A stretch of DNA of 64,000 nt from Chitinophaga pinensis. GTDB taxonomy: Bacteria; Bacteroidota; Bacteroidia; Chitinophagales; CAIOSU01. Within the stretch, counting starts at the first letter, position 1. Each line of letters opens with the position of its first letter. Shown piece by piece: positions 50,854 to 60,013 of this stretch. The translations under genes were made by a program, and so were the position numbers. The stretch covers positions 62,001-126,000 of the forward strand of contig CAMDKI010000007.1 of assembly GCA_945901065.1 (NCBI GenBank). Reading direction: 5' to 3'. The notes below the pieces were generated by a model that saw only the letters and a program-made list of their open reading frames with translations, was not told the DNA's origin and did not search any database.

Positions 50854-52218
50854 TCACTCCCCACCAGCCGTCAATTCCTTTTCAACACCAGCTCTATCCA
50901 ACAGCCCTTGCGGTAGTGATTTGGTGGTTTTGGCGCCCATTTCTTTTAGGCGTTCTACTCGGCCAATGAGGTTGCCTTTGCCTTCGGTAAGTTTGCCCAT
51001 GGCATCCACATATTCGCTTTTGCTCTCGTCAATTTTCTTGCCCACTTTAATTAGGTTGTCGGCAAGGCCAACGAACTTATCGTATAGGGCACCGCTTTGT
51101 TGGGCAATTTCTAAAGCATTTTTGTTCTGGTTATCATGCCTCCAAATGTTGGCAATGGTTTTAAGCGTAGCCAACAGCGTTGATGGCGTCACCAATACAA
51201 TATTCCTATCCAAGGCATAGGTATAAAGCTCGCTATCTTGTTGCACGGCTATGCTAAAGGCAGGCTCAATGGGTATAAACAGGAGTACAAAATCTAGCCC
51301 GCTCAGTTCATAAATGTTTTGGTATTGCTTTTCGCTAAGGCCTTTGATGTGGCTACGCAGAGAGTTGATGTGCGCTTTGAGGTAGATAATGCGGTCATCA
51401 TCATTTTCGGCGGCTCCACAACGTTCGTAGTCAATCAGCGATACTTTGCTATCCACCACCACATTGCGCCCTTCGGGCAGTTTCACTATCACATCGGGTT
51501 GGTAGCGTTTGCCATCTTCGGTAGTGTAAGAGGTTTGTATGAAGTACTCGCGGTCTTTTACCAGGCCTGAGCGCTCCAACACCTTCTCCAAAATCATTTC
51601 GCCCCAATTGCCTTGCGCCTTGTTATCGCCTTTAAGGGCTTTTGTAAGGTTCTCGGTTTCTTTGGTCATGGTTTTGTTCAGGTCGTGCAGCATTTTCAGC
51701 TCGTTGCGTAGCTCGGCACTGGTTACAATGCTGGCTTTGTGCGTATCGTCCACCTTCCGTTCAAACTCCTTAATTTTCTCTTGCAAAGGGTTTAGTATCT
51801 CGCCAATATTGGTTTTGTTGGTTTCCGTAAAGCGGCGGCTCTTATCCTCTAATATCTCGTTGGCAATGTTCTTAAACTCGATGGCAAATTTCTGTTGTAG
51901 TTGCTCTACCTCTGCTTTCTGCTCGTCCAAGCGTTGGCGCAGGTTGGTTAGGTCCGTTTCGCGGGCCGTCAGTTGGGTGCTTAACTCTAGCACTTGCTGG
52001 CGCTTGCCGTTTAGCTCGTGCTTATATTCCTCTTGCTGAATAGCCAATTGGCTGGCGCGCTCTTCGCTGCGGCTCAAGTTATTTTGCAGGTTTTGGTTTT
52101 GCTGGCGTAAGTTGTCCAGCTCGGTGGTATCCAAGGGCCCATTGTTTTGGGTTTTGGTGTAAAAGAATATAACCACGGCGCCCAATACAAGGCCTATTGC
52201 AAGAAATAAAAAGTCCAT
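50854..52218 (-). CDS. rmuC: DNA recombination protein RmuC
   Basis: A 454-residue protein. RmuC limits recombination at inverted repeats and is likely a nuclease of the PD-(D/E)XK fold. It has an N-terminal membrane helix (FLFLAIGLVLGAVVIFFY), a long coiled coil (about 35-170) and the RmuC domain with GNWGEMILEKVLERSGLV, YQPDVIVKLPEGRNVVVDSKVSL (the Asp and DSK catalytic core) and LDFVLLFIPIEPAFS. A closing segment (KTTKSLPQGLLDRAGVEKE) completes it. Length and domains are normal. Its location beside the palindrome-flanked GIY-YIG unit is worth noting because RmuC acts on inverted repeats. Confidence 0.94.
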   Translation of the reverse strand: MDFLFLAIGLVLGAVVIFFYTKTQNNGPLDTTELDNLRQQNQNLQNNLSRSEERASQLAIQQEEYKHELNGKRQQVLELSTQLTARETDLTNLRQRLDEQKAEVEQLQQKFAIEFKNIANEILEDKSRRFTETNKTNIGEILNPLQEKIKEFERKVDDTHKASIVTSAELRNELKMLHDLNKTMTKETENLTKALKGDNKAQGNWGEMILEKVLERSGLVKDREYFIQTSYTTEDGKRYQPDVIVKLPEGRNVVVDSKVSLIDYERCGAAENDDDRIIYLKAHINSLRSHIKGLSEKQYQNIYELSGLDFVLLFIPIEPAFSIAVQQDSELYTYALDRNIVLVTPSTLLATLKTIANIWRHDNQNKNALEIAQQSGALYDKFVGLADNLIKVGKKIDESKSEYVDAMGKLTEGKGNLIGRVERLKEMGAKTTKSLPQGLLDRAGVEKELTAGGE

Positions 52219-52359
52219 TTTGCTGAAATTGTTAGCTAAATTAATGGAAAATTACCAAAAATAATAGTTTCCTTTTCATTCTATTACTAAGATAAAATAA
52301 TTGACTGATTACCTTAGTTTTCGCAATCAAACCTACCCTTTATTGTAGCTGCTGAATAA

Positions 52360-52375
52360 GCCGTATTTTTACGGC
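52360..52375 (+). promoter_or_regulatory. Small hairpin just before the alpha-galactosidase start
   Basis: GCCGTA-TTTT-TACGGC is a perfect 6-bp stem ending one base before the ATG at 52377, so in mRNA it could hide or expose the start. The same bases include TATTTTTA, 18 bp after a TTG, a weak promoter-like match; both readings cannot hold unless the transcript is nearly leaderless. Confidence 0.3.
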
Positions 52376-52376
52376 T

Positions 52377-54500
52377 ATGCGCACCCTCTTGCTTTTCACC
52401 CTCGTATTGTTATCGTTTATGCCGGCCATTATAGCCCAAAACCTGCTCACGCAACAACCGTTTACGGTAGCGGTGCGCTACCTAAAGGGCGAGGAAGAGG
52501 TAACCCTGCGCAGCAAGAACCAAAACTATACCGAGAACAATGAAATATCGTTGAACATTGGCACCATACCCACTACGGGCGGACAAAAATTAGCCATTTC
52601 GATCAGGCCCTATTTCAATATTGAGGTGCTCGATGTGAGCATTACCTTCGATTGGCAGCCCGATAGCGTGGAGCGCGTGTTTGTAAACGGTTACCAATGC
52701 TGGACCAATAGCCAAGAGTTTGAGAAGGACGCTAAAATAACCTCGCTGAGCTGGCTGGGCCGTGGCTTTGCACAGCACTATGGCGACTATAATTTTGTGG
52801 GCTACAAGCCCGCCAAGGGCATACAACACGGCTGGACGTATGCCTACACGCGCCTACCTAATGGGCAAATGCACCTGTATGCTTCGTTGGATGAGAGTGA
52901 GGGCTACACCCAGTGGCGGTTTGATAGCAAGCTGGGCAAACTTACCATGACCAAACAACTAGATGGCAAGCTGCTACTGGAAAACAAAAACTACGAGTAC
53001 ATATCATTGTTAGAGTTGCAAGGTAATGACGATGCCGTGTTTGACGCTTATGCCAAGTTGCAATTGGAGGCAACCACCGAAACCATGCGCCGCAGCATAA
53101 ACCGAGAGCCCAGCAGCACCGCCACGGCACAAACGGGCTGGACGAGCTGGTATAACTACTACACCAAAATTGACGAAGGGATTATACTGGAAAACCTTCG
53201 GGCGTTTTCGTCGCGGAGTATTCCTATTGGTATGTTCCAGATTGACGATGGCTACCAGAAATCGGTGGGCGACTGGACTACCACCAACGCCAAATTTCCG
53301 AACGGCATGAAGCACATTGCCGATAGTATACACGCTGCTGGTTATAAGGCTGGGCTGTGGTTGGCGCCGTTTATCTGCGAAAAGAACTCTGACATATACC
53401 GCAACCACTTTGATTGGATAGTGAAGGACGATAAGGGCAAACCCATAACCGCTGGCGTAAACCCCGGCTGGAGTGGCAAGTATTATGCCTTGGATATTTA
53501 CCACACAGAGGTGCAAAACTACCTGCGTGGCGTGTTTGATACGGTGCTGAACGTATGGGGCTATGATATGGTAAAGCTCGATTTTCTGTTTGCCGCCAGT
53601 ATTAAGCCACAATACCGCAAAAGCCGTGGCGAAATGATGACCGATGGCATGATAATGCTGCGCAACTGGGTGGGCGATAAATGGATATTGGGTTGCGGCG
53701 TTCCCTTGGGCCCAAGCATGAATGTGGTAGATTATTGCCGCGTGAGCAGCGATGTGCACATGAAATGGGAGATGAAAATACTGAAGGCCCTACACGCCCG
53801 CGAACGCCTAAGCGTGTGGAACACCCTAACCACCAACATTGCCCGCAGGCATTTGGGAGGCCGCTTTATATACAACGACCCGGACGTGTATGTGCTTCGC
53901 GAAGAGAACAACAAACTTACGGCGGCGCAAAAGCATACTATGTTTTTTGTAAACAACCTGTTTGGGCAATTGGTATTTACTTCCGATAATATCAATAACT
54001 ACGATGCGAAAACCATGGGCCAGTATCTGTCGGGTTTTCCGTTGCTGCCGAAGCGCGAAATGGCCGTAACCAAGCGCGGCGATGCGTATGAGGTTGCTTT
54101 TGCCATTGGCAAACGGCATTACTTGGCTTACATTAACCTCAGTGGCAAAAAGCAAACTTGGACACTGCCCGCTGGCGAGTACTTCGACCCGAATACAGGG
54201 CAGATACTATCGGGCAGCGAAGTAACGTTAGCGCCCTACACCAGCATTTGCTATTACAAATTGGAGGGTAAGGGCTTTCAATTGCTGGGTGGCAAGGGCC
54301 ACCTGTTCCCGGGCAGCGAGGTGAAGGATTTTCTGCTCACGAGCGAGAAAAACGCCAACATCTTTTACCACGCAGGTGCCAATCAAAAAGAAACGCTCTA
54401 CATTTTGTTGCCGCCCGGTTTTAAGGGCTTGAACGTAAATAACCAGCCCGTGGAGACGGTTCAACAAAACGGGTATACGTTGGCGGTATATAGGCCGTGA
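52377..54500 (+). CDS. Exported clan GH-D alpha-galactosidase (GH36-like)
   Basis: A 707-residue exported glycosidase (signal peptide MRTLLLFTLVLLSFMPAIIAQ). It has an N-terminal beta-supersandwich domain (~25-240), a (beta/alpha)8 barrel (~245-560) and a C-terminal beta domain (~570-707). The nucleophile is D402 in VKLDFLFA and the acid/base is D459 in CRVSSDV, spaced as in GH-D enzymes. FQIDDGYQKSVGDW and AGLWLAPFI are family motifs of alpha-galactosidases. It likely releases galactose from raffinose-type or galactomannan side chains in the periplasm. There is no lipobox or T9SS domain. Confidence 0.92.
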   Translation: MRTLLLFTLVLLSFMPAIIAQNLLTQQPFTVAVRYLKGEEEVTLRSKNQNYTENNEISLNIGTIPTTGGQKLAISIRPYFNIEVLDVSITFDWQPDSVERVFVNGYQCWTNSQEFEKDAKITSLSWLGRGFAQHYGDYNFVGYKPAKGIQHGWTYAYTRLPNGQMHLYASLDESEGYTQWRFDSKLGKLTMTKQLDGKLLLENKNYEYISLLELQGNDDAVFDAYAKLQLEATTETMRRSINREPSSTATAQTGWTSWYNYYTKIDEGIILENLRAFSSRSIPIGMFQIDDGYQKSVGDWTTTNAKFPNGMKHIADSIHAAGYKAGLWLAPFICEKNSDIYRNHFDWIVKDDKGKPITAGVNPGWSGKYYALDIYHTEVQNYLRGVFDTVLNVWGYDMVKLDFLFAASIKPQYRKSRGEMMTDGMIMLRNWVGDKWILGCGVPLGPSMNVVDYCRVSSDVHMKWEMKILKALHARERLSVWNTLTTNIARRHLGGRFIYNDPDVYVLREENNKLTAAQKHTMFFVNNLFGQLVFTSDNINNYDAKTMGQYLSGFPLLPKREMAVTKRGDAYEVAFAIGKRHYLAYINLSGKKQTWTLPAGEYFDPNTGQILSGSEVTLAPYTSICYYKLEGKGFQLLGGKGHLFPGSEVKDFLLTSEKNANIFYHAGANQKETLYILLPPGFKGLNVNNQPVETVQQNGYTLAVYRP

Positions 54501-54575
54501 AAACAGCTTAAAATAGTTTCTAAAATTTTGGTATATTGGTATTGTTAAAACCATTAACAATTACAAAAGCGGCAC

Positions 54576-56138
54576 ATGAAATCCCTTCTTCCACTGTTAT
54601 TGCTTGCGTTATTTTCCGCTCAGCTTTCCGCTCAAGTCCAGCTTGGCCGTAAATGGGACGCGCGCTTTGGGGGTACTAATGATGATTTTGTCTCAAAGGT
54701 TTTTAGGATGCCCGATGGCGGTTATGCTATTGGGGGCTTTTCAAAATCAGGGGCTGACGGAGACAAGACCGAAGCAAGCCAAGGTTATGGGGATTATTAT
54801 ATAGTTCGCACCGACTCAGTAGGTACTAAATTGTGGGACAAAAGATATGGTGGCAGTGGATCTGAAGTAATGTTCAGTATGTGCGTCACCCATGATGGGG
54901 GCTTTCTGCTTGCCGGGCATTCCAGCAGTGGATTAAATGGCGACAGGACCTGGCCCAACCGAGGAGGGGGCGACTATTGGGTAGTGAGGCTTGATGCGCA
55001 GGGAAATAAGTTATGGGACCATGGATATGGCGGCACCAACACCGAGATACTGGGTGATGCGCGACCTTGCGCAGATGGTGGATTTATCCTTACAGGTTTC
55101 AGTGGATCTAACGCTAGTTGGGATAAAAGTGAGGATAACAAAAGCCGGGACAACGGTTGGGTGGTGCGCATTGATTCGGTAGGCAATCTGATGTGGGAGG
55201 AGACATACCAGAGCGCTGCTGACATGTTGTTGTGGACAGGCATGGAGCTACCAGATGGGGGCTTCCTGTTTGGTGGACATGCTTTGCTGGATAGTACCTA
55301 TGATATTAGCGAGTACGGATATGGTGGCAAAGGTACTTGGCTTGCGCGGACGGATGCGCTAGGGAATATAATATGGGACAAGCGTTATTACGGGGGAGGG
55401 ATAAGATATATGGAGCAGCTTCTGGACGGTGGTTTTGTAATGTTGGGCGGGGACGGAGCACCCCTAACCAGGATAGATAGCACAGGCAACGTTCTTTGGG
55501 AAAAGTTTTATGGCGGCGGAGGCATTGGCACAGGGCTTAGCCTTACCATCGACGGCGGTTTCCTGATTTCGGAATATACCAGTATTCGAATGCCGGACCA
55601 AGACAAAACGGAAGTGAGCTTGGGTAGCACCCAAACATGGGTGCTGAAAATTGACTCGCTAGGACAAAAGCAATGGGACAAAACCATCTTTACCTATGAA
55701 ACCAATGCGGGTTATGTAATTGAATCCAAGCCGGGGTGTATCTTGGTTGGAACAGAATGCCGAGGTGGCATTGGAGGCTATAAAACCCAACCCAACTGGG
55801 ATACGACACTTACCACTGCCGACTTTTGGCTGGTGGAGTTGTGTGAGGGATATATTGATACCACCCTATGCCCACAACAGCCCTGTACCGGCATCACCGA
55901 AACCACCACCCTACAAGCCCGCATCTACCCTAACCCCACCACGGGCACGCTCACCATTGAGCTGCCCAATGGGCAAGGCGGCAGCATGGCGCTGTATAAC
56001 CTCTTGGGACAAAACGTGTACCAAGCCACCCTTGCGGGCGGGCAAACCACCCTAGCCTTAAACCTACCCCCCGGCCTATACCTTTTCCGCATTGGCAGCG
56101 GCGGCAAGGCCGTTAATGGCAAGCTGCTGGTAGAGTAG
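54576..56138 (+). CDS. T9SS cargo protein with beta-propeller-like repeats
   Basis: A 520-residue secreted protein. The signal peptide (MKSLLPLLLLALFSAQLSAQ) is followed by about seven repeats of roughly 55-60 residues with motifs such as WDKRYGG, DGGFLLAGHS and WVVRIDSVGNLMWE. These are typical of the secreted beta-propeller repeats found in Bacteroidota. The C-terminus (about 450-520) is a type A sorting domain: IYPNPTTGTLTIEL, LYNLLGQ, LPPGLYLFRI. It is therefore exported by SprA. The ligand is unknown. A small inverted repeat (TTGTTAA-N5-TTAACAA, 54542-54560) sits 15 bp before the ATG. Confidence 0.85.
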   Translation: MKSLLPLLLLALFSAQLSAQVQLGRKWDARFGGTNDDFVSKVFRMPDGGYAIGGFSKSGADGDKTEASQGYGDYYIVRTDSVGTKLWDKRYGGSGSEVMFSMCVTHDGGFLLAGHSSSGLNGDRTWPNRGGGDYWVVRLDAQGNKLWDHGYGGTNTEILGDARPCADGGFILTGFSGSNASWDKSEDNKSRDNGWVVRIDSVGNLMWEETYQSAADMLLWTGMELPDGGFLFGGHALLDSTYDISEYGYGGKGTWLARTDALGNIIWDKRYYGGGIRYMEQLLDGGFVMLGGDGAPLTRIDSTGNVLWEKFYGGGGIGTGLSLTIDGGFLISEYTSIRMPDQDKTEVSLGSTQTWVLKIDSLGQKQWDKTIFTYETNAGYVIESKPGCILVGTECRGGIGGYKTQPNWDTTLTTADFWLVELCEGYIDTTLCPQQPCTGITETTTLQARIYPNPTTGTLTIELPNGQGGSMALYNLLGQNVYQATLAGGQTTLALNLPPGLYLFRIGSGGKAVNGKLLVE

Positions 56139-56143
56139 GGGTT

Positions 56144-56174
56144 ATTTACGATTTTAGATTTTAGATTTACGATT
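56144..56174. repeat. Heptamer tandem array
   Basis: ATTTACG, ATTTTAG, ATTTTAG, ATTTACG and a partial ATT follow the T9SS gene stop by 5 bp. The array is AT-rich and lies in an otherwise unremarkable 213-bp spacer before the TonB gene. Confidence 0.55.
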
Positions 56175-56351
56175 GGAAAAAGCTGGTGTTGCTGAGCACC
56201 TTGGGCGATAAGTTCCGCTTTCAGGCAAGTTTTAGTCAGTGGTAATGGGGTACTGTTGGCTCATGGCTTGCTAAAGATTGCCTTGCCTGTTACCTGCCCG
56301 TGTTTATATGGTTAATGATGCATTTCTGATAATCATATAAAACCCAACGCC

Positions 56352-57158
56352 ATGTTACCTTCAAATGACATTTTCGGCTCCGGCTGGACAGGGATTGTAT
56401 TCTCCGGACGCAACCAAGCTTATGGTGCATTCCAGCTACGCCAATCGCAGGAAAAGACCCTGCTCATTGCCTTTCTATTTACCATCATGCTTTTCTCTAG
56501 CCTTAGCGGCTATGCACTCTACCGGGTAAGCAGCGCTGAGATGGCCGAGGTAGAAATACCCGAGGTGGGTGGCATTAATATCTTTCCTCCTCCCATCAAA
56601 GACGAAGTAATAATTCCTAAAATAGAAAAGCCTGCACAAACCAAGCAAGAGGTGCTTACTAAAACTATTGCACACGTGCCAGTAATAGTAAAGGATGACT
56701 TAGTAGATGACACCAAAACGCAAGACGAACTCAGGGGCCTTAATACAGGCAGCGTTAATATTGAAGGCCCGGAAGGACCGCCAGCAATAGACAAGCCGGT
56801 GTTTGACGGATCGGATGTGTTGGGCACGGATGTAGTAGATAAACCCTTTATAACCGTAGAGCAGATGCCCAAGTTTCGAGGTGGAGATGCCGACTTGCTA
56901 AACTACTTGGGCAGTGAGACTCGTTATCCTGAGATTGCCAGGGAATATGATTTGGAAGGGGTAGTGTACGTATCCTTTGTAATAGATAAAACCGGCAAGA
57001 TAAAAGACGTTAAAATAGCCCGCAGTGTTGATTATCATTTGGATAAAGAGGCCTTGCGCGTAATCAAGTCCATGCCCGATTGGAAACCCGGCAAACAAAA
57101 CGGGCAGCCTGTATCGGTACAGTTTACCGTACCCATCAAGTTTGTGTTAAGGGCATAA
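56352..57158 (+). CDS. tonB: Energy transducer TonB
   Basis: A 268-residue periplasmic-spanning protein that couples the ExbBD proton motor to TonB-dependent outer-membrane receptors. One membrane helix (about 37-58, LIAFLFTIMLFSSLSGYALY) follows a short cytosolic part. Next is an acidic/Pro-rich linker, less Pro-rich than in E. coli TonB. The C-terminal TonB domain spans about 175-268, with FRGGDADLLNYLGSETRYPEIAREYDLEGVVYVSFVID (recognised by RYPEIA and EGVVYVSFVID) and SMPDWKPGKQNG. The FGSGWTGIVFSGRNQAYGAF N-terminus is typical of Bacteroidota TonB paralogues. exbB/exbD are not in the window. Confidence 0.9.
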   Translation: MLPSNDIFGSGWTGIVFSGRNQAYGAFQLRQSQEKTLLIAFLFTIMLFSSLSGYALYRVSSAEMAEVEIPEVGGINIFPPPIKDEVIIPKIEKPAQTKQEVLTKTIAHVPVIVKDDLVDDTKTQDELRGLNTGSVNIEGPEGPPAIDKPVFDGSDVLGTDVVDKPFITVEQMPKFRGGDADLLNYLGSETRYPEIAREYDLEGVVYVSFVIDKTGKIKDVKIARSVDYHLDKEALRVIKSMPDWKPGKQNGQPVSVQFTVPIKFVLRA

Positions 57159-57185
57159 GCATCATAATAGGGCGATTTTTTTCAC

Positions 57186-57217
57186 GCAATCCATGATATA
57201 GCCGTATCATGGATTGC
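57186..57217. terminator. Bidirectional hairpin between tonB and mtfA
   Basis: GCAATCCATGATA (57186-57198) and its exact reverse complement (57205-57217) form a 13-bp stem with a 6-nt loop. A T-run precedes it (57175-57182) and no T-run follows. It separates convergent genes, so a transcription barrier for both is likely. Confidence 0.55.
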
Positions 57218-57345
57218 CTCATTTGTGCTCTTCTGCTTTTGATGAGGATGAAACTTGCCCAACGGCTCCGGACGCCCCATTATACCATAACCACTTAGGC
57301 CAAGATAAGGTGAGGTAGGATGTTCGTCATAAGATGTCCTAATCT

Positions 57346-58158
57346 CTACGCTTTAGCCGCTGCAATAGCTTCGTCCTTATCGCTAGCGGGGTCTTGCTGA
57401 AAAACTTTTTGGAGTAGGTCGTAAAGGTGTGGGTGCTTGTCGCGTAGCAAGCGCGGGCGGTTAAAGAAATATTCGCTTACTACGGGCAAAAACTCCGTTT
57501 CGCTTACGCCACCGTATGGGTTTATGTCCGACTTGCCTTCTTGTATCGCCTCTATTTTGGCCTTAATCATTGCCACCCAAGGGATGGTATATTGATGTGC
57601 CAACAAGGCTTCGGGTATGCCGTCGGTAGCACCATGGGCATAGTCTAGCAAGTGCACAAACTCGTGTATGCCCACGTTGCTTTTCGTGCTTTCGTTCTCA
57701 AACCCCTGCCTGAGCGATGGTCTGGAGAGCAACATTTTGCCACTCATATAGCCCGAGCCCACCATGCCCAATATGTTGCGCTCGTTGGTGGTGCCTTCGG
57801 TTTCGTGCTGGTGGTTAAAGCTCTGGGGGTATAGTATCACCTCATCCAAGTTGCTATAATGCCATTCCGGGAAACCAAAGATGGGTATAACGCCGCTGCT
57901 GGCCACCAGCAGGCGGTCTTCGTCGGTTACTTCGGTATCAATGCCCGTTATTTTGTGGTGGCTTAGAAAGTAAAGAATATCCGCTTCATATTGCTTACGC
58001 GCTTCGGCATCCAAGGCTTGATAAAACTTAACTTCCTGAAGCAAATACTTACGCCATTTGGCCGGGAAAGCGTCAGGTACTGGCAACAGCCGTTTCCGGA
58101 AAACGAAGAATAGCGCTACCGCCACGATCAATGCTATTAAGAATATTTTTAAAATCAT
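57346..58158 (-). CDS. mtfA: M90 metallopeptidase MtfA
   Basis: A 270-residue zinc-dependent peptidase of the MtfA/M90 family. After an N-terminal membrane helix (MILKIFLIALIVAVALFFVF) it has the HEFVH zinc motif (HExxH, near residue 170) in KSNVGIHEFVHLLDYAHG, and downstream the glutamate-bearing ETEFLPVVSEYFF segment, the third-ligand region in MtfA. The DEVILYPQSF segment is also conserved. E. coli MtfA binds the glucose-PTS repressor Mlc; in Bacteroidota the target is unknown. The N-terminal helix suggests membrane attachment, unlike E. coli MtfA. Confidence 0.9.
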   Translation of the reverse strand: MILKIFLIALIVAVALFFVFRKRLLPVPDAFPAKWRKYLLQEVKFYQALDAEARKQYEADILYFLSHHKITGIDTEVTDEDRLLVASSGVIPIFGFPEWHYSNLDEVILYPQSFNHQHETEGTTNERNILGMVGSGYMSGKMLLSRPSLRQGFENESTKSNVGIHEFVHLLDYAHGATDGIPEALLAHQYTIPWVAMIKAKIEAIQEGKSDINPYGGVSETEFLPVVSEYFFNRPRLLRDKHPHLYDLLQKVFQQDPASDKDEAIAAAKA

Positions 58159-58204
58159 GGTAAGCTAAAGGTAGTCCTTTTCGAGGGGGTTATGTGATAA
58201 ACGA

Positions 58205-58237
58205 AAAAGCCCTTCCTGCAGGGCAGAAAGGGCTTTT
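58205..58237 (-). terminator. Terminator of the PPIase gene
   Basis: AAAAGCCCTT (58205-58214) pairs with AAGGGCTTTT (58228-58237) across a 13-nt loop. On the minus strand the stem runs directly into a T-tract, 22 bp past the stop at 58259. It also has T residues on the plus side, so it may act both ways, though mtfA starts 46 bp away in the minus direction. Confidence 0.8.
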
Positions 58238-58258
58238 GATATCAACGGGGGTGAAGGG

Positions 58259-59296
58259 TTATTTTGCTTTTTTCACATCAACCAACTCCACATCAAATAC
58301 CAAAGTAGATTTTGGCGGAATTACTGGCGGATATCCTTGCTCGCCATAGGCCAAAGCGTAAGGGATAATCAATTTGGCTTTGCCACCAACTTTTAGTAGG
58401 CTGATGCCTTCGTCCCAGCCACGGATAACTTGGCCAGTGCCTAGTACAAATGGTAGAGGTTGGCCACGGTCGCGTGAGCTATCAAATTTGCTGCCATCCA
58501 ACAAAAAGCCATCATAGTGCACCAAAACGGTATCGCCAGCAACAGGGGCTACGCCAGTGCCTAGGTTGTCGCTTATGTACATTAGGCCCGATGCAGTGCT
58601 TTGGGCAGTAGCTTTAAATTCTTCCAATTTAGCGGCTTCTAAAGCAGCACGCTCTTGCTCTTTACGTATTTTCTCGGCCAAGTAGTCGTTAAACACCTTA
58701 GGGGCGTCAAAAGCTTCGGCATTGGCACCTTTGCGTACAATGGTTACTTTGCTCATCAAGTCGCCTTGTTGAATAGAGTCAACCACGTTTTGGCCAATTA
58801 CCACATTTCCGAACACCGAGTGGCGGTTGTTCAAGTGCGGGGTAGCAGTGTGTGTAATAAAGAACTGGCTACCGTTGGTGCCAGGGCCTGCATTGGCCAT
58901 AGACAAAATGCCTGGGCCGCTGTGGGTCAAATCGGCATTAAACTCGTCATCGAATTGGTAGCCTGGGCCGCCAGTTCCGTTTCCAAGTGGGTCGCCACCT
59001 TGAACCATGAAGTTGGCCACTACACGGTGAAAAGTAAGGCTATCATAAAAAGGCTGACCCAATGGGCGGATGTCGTTTTTGATAGTACCTTCTGCAAGGC
59101 CTACAAAGTTGGCAACCGTAACGGGTACTTTCTCAAATTCCAATTTCAAGGCAATGTCGCCTTTTGAGGTGTTGATAACGGCATATAAGCCATCAGGTTG
59201 TTCTTTTACCACAGCAGCTGGGTCGTTTTTCTCCTTGCAACCAGTAAAGGCCAGTACAAGGGCGGTTAGTAAAATAAAGGGGATAGAATGTTTCAT
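58259..59296 (-). CDS. Cyclophilin-FKBP fusion peptidyl-prolyl isomerase lipoprotein
   Basis: A 345-residue lipoprotein from ATG 59296 (lipobox VLAFTGC, Cys18; the ORF's extra N-terminus to 59326 has no signal features). It holds two unrelated prolyl isomerase domains. A cyclophilin domain lies at about 35-190, with [22 protein letters not shown] (core [14 protein letters not shown]), GTNGSQFFI and HSVFGNVV. A charged helical linker follows at about 195-230, then a C-terminal FKBP domain at about 235-340 ([47 protein letters not shown]). Both have the usual active-site residues. It helps fold exported proteins at the outer membrane or periplasm and could serve T9SS cargo, which is inference. 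Confidence 0.92.
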   Translation of the reverse strand: MKHSIPFILLTALVLAFTGCKEKNDPAAVVKEQPDGLYAVINTSKGDIALKLEFEKVPVTVANFVGLAEGTIKNDIRPLGQPFYDSLTFHRVVANFMVQGGDPLGNGTGGPGYQFDDEFNADLTHSGPGILSMANAGPGTNGSQFFITHTATPHLNNRHSVFGNVVIGQNVVDSIQQGDLMSKVTIVRKGANAEAFDAPKVFNDYLAEKIRKEQERAALEAAKLEEFKATAQSTASGLMYISDNLGTGVAPVAGDTVLVHYDGFLLDGSKFDSSRDRGQPLPFVLGTGQVIRGWDEGISLLKVGGKAKLIIPYALAYGEQGYPPVIPPKSTLVFDVELVDVKKAK

Positions 59297-59312
59297 ATCT
59301 GTGGGGGTGGTT

Positions 59313-59660
59313 TTAAAGCTGCTCAAAATAACGAATAATCTGTTTTTTCAACAAATATTCCTGGTCTTCGGCGGCGAGTTTGGGTATCGATTTTACGGCA
59401 ACCCAGTGCGGCCAGCCATCTTTATCAAGCCCTTCCAGCTCATAAAAGCCTTCCTCGCTTAGCAGGCGGCACACTGCAATGTGCATCAAGTCTTGTTTTT
59501 CTTCTTTTTTGAACTTGCCGGGCAACAAACCCGCCTCGCGGATGCCGATAAGAAATAATATCGCATCCAAGTCCGGATTTTTTTTGAATTGGCGGTAAAC
59601 CCGCTGTTTTATTTTGATGAAGTCGGCATCAATGGCCTCTCTATCTATGGATATGGTCAT
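59313..59660 (-). CDS. Conserved-looking small protein of unknown function
   Basis: A 115-residue cytosolic protein from ATG 59660 ([14 protein letters not shown]); the ORF's upstream part to 59768 is not needed and runs into repeats. It is helical and has the phrases [33 protein letters not shown] (core [13 protein letters not shown]), [18 protein letters not shown] and WPHWV near the end. The family is, to my knowledge, common but uncharacterised in Bacteroidota. It is 16 bp upstream of the PPIase lipoprotein and probably cotranscribed with it. Confidence 0.7.
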   Translation of the reverse strand: MTISIDREAIDADFIKIKQRVYRQFKKNPDLDAILFLIGIREAGLLPGKFKKEEKQDLMHIAVCRLLSEEGFYELEGLDKDGWPHWVAVKSIPKLAAEDQEYLLKKQIIRYFEQL

Positions 59661-59759
59661 TTTGGGTTCGGTGCTTTTGGAGCCATGGCAGTAACTAGCT
59701 ACGGCTAAATACAAACTACGAGGGTAATTGGTTCGGGCAAAGGTAGTTGGTTTTGGGGT

Positions 59760-59793
59760 ATAGTCCACAGTCCACGGTCGATAGTCGATGGAT
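59760..59793. repeat. Heptamer array, left copy
   Basis: Units ATAGTCC, ACAGTCC, ACGGTCG, ATAGTCG and a partial fifth repeat with a 7-bp period. The array is the inverted counterpart of 59986-60013. Confidence 0.6.
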
Positions 59794-59960
59794 TACTGCA
59801 AAAAACAAGACTTAGTGCCTAGCAAGGACAATTGGCGCTCAGTATACCATGTCAATTATACATTTATCGACGATATACAATTTGTCTCCCCGATTTTGTG
59901 TTTTCCCTTTCGCAAAGGCTCGTGAAATATACATTTGTGGACAACAAAATGACTTCATTA

Positions 59961-59984
59961 GCACATCAGCACATCAGCACATTT
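59961..59984. repeat. Octamer array
   Basis: Two exact GCACATCA units and one GCACATTT, in line with no spacer. Confidence 0.6.
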
Positions 59985-59985
59985 G

Positions 59986-60013
59986 TCTATGGACCATCGT
60001 CTATCGACCATGG
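59986..60013. repeat. Heptamer array, right copy, inside the omega-amidase 3' end
   Basis: Units TCTATGG, ACCATCG, TCTATCG and ACCATGG. On the minus strand they give ATGGTCG, ATAGACG and ATGGTCC, the same family as the left copy. The array encodes the final residues (HGR) and the stop codon (60001-60003) of the omega-amidase gene. Confidence 0.6.

Larger units (their letters stand above)
59661..60000. other. Repeat-rich 340-bp spacer
   Basis: No believable gene is present; the three short plus-strand frames here overlap repeats and lack family likeness. The spacer holds heptamer arrays of opposite orientation at its two ends (59760-59793 and 59986-60013) and an octamer array at 59961-59984. 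The spacer is otherwise AT-rich with no promoter consensus that I can place. Confidence 0.6.
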
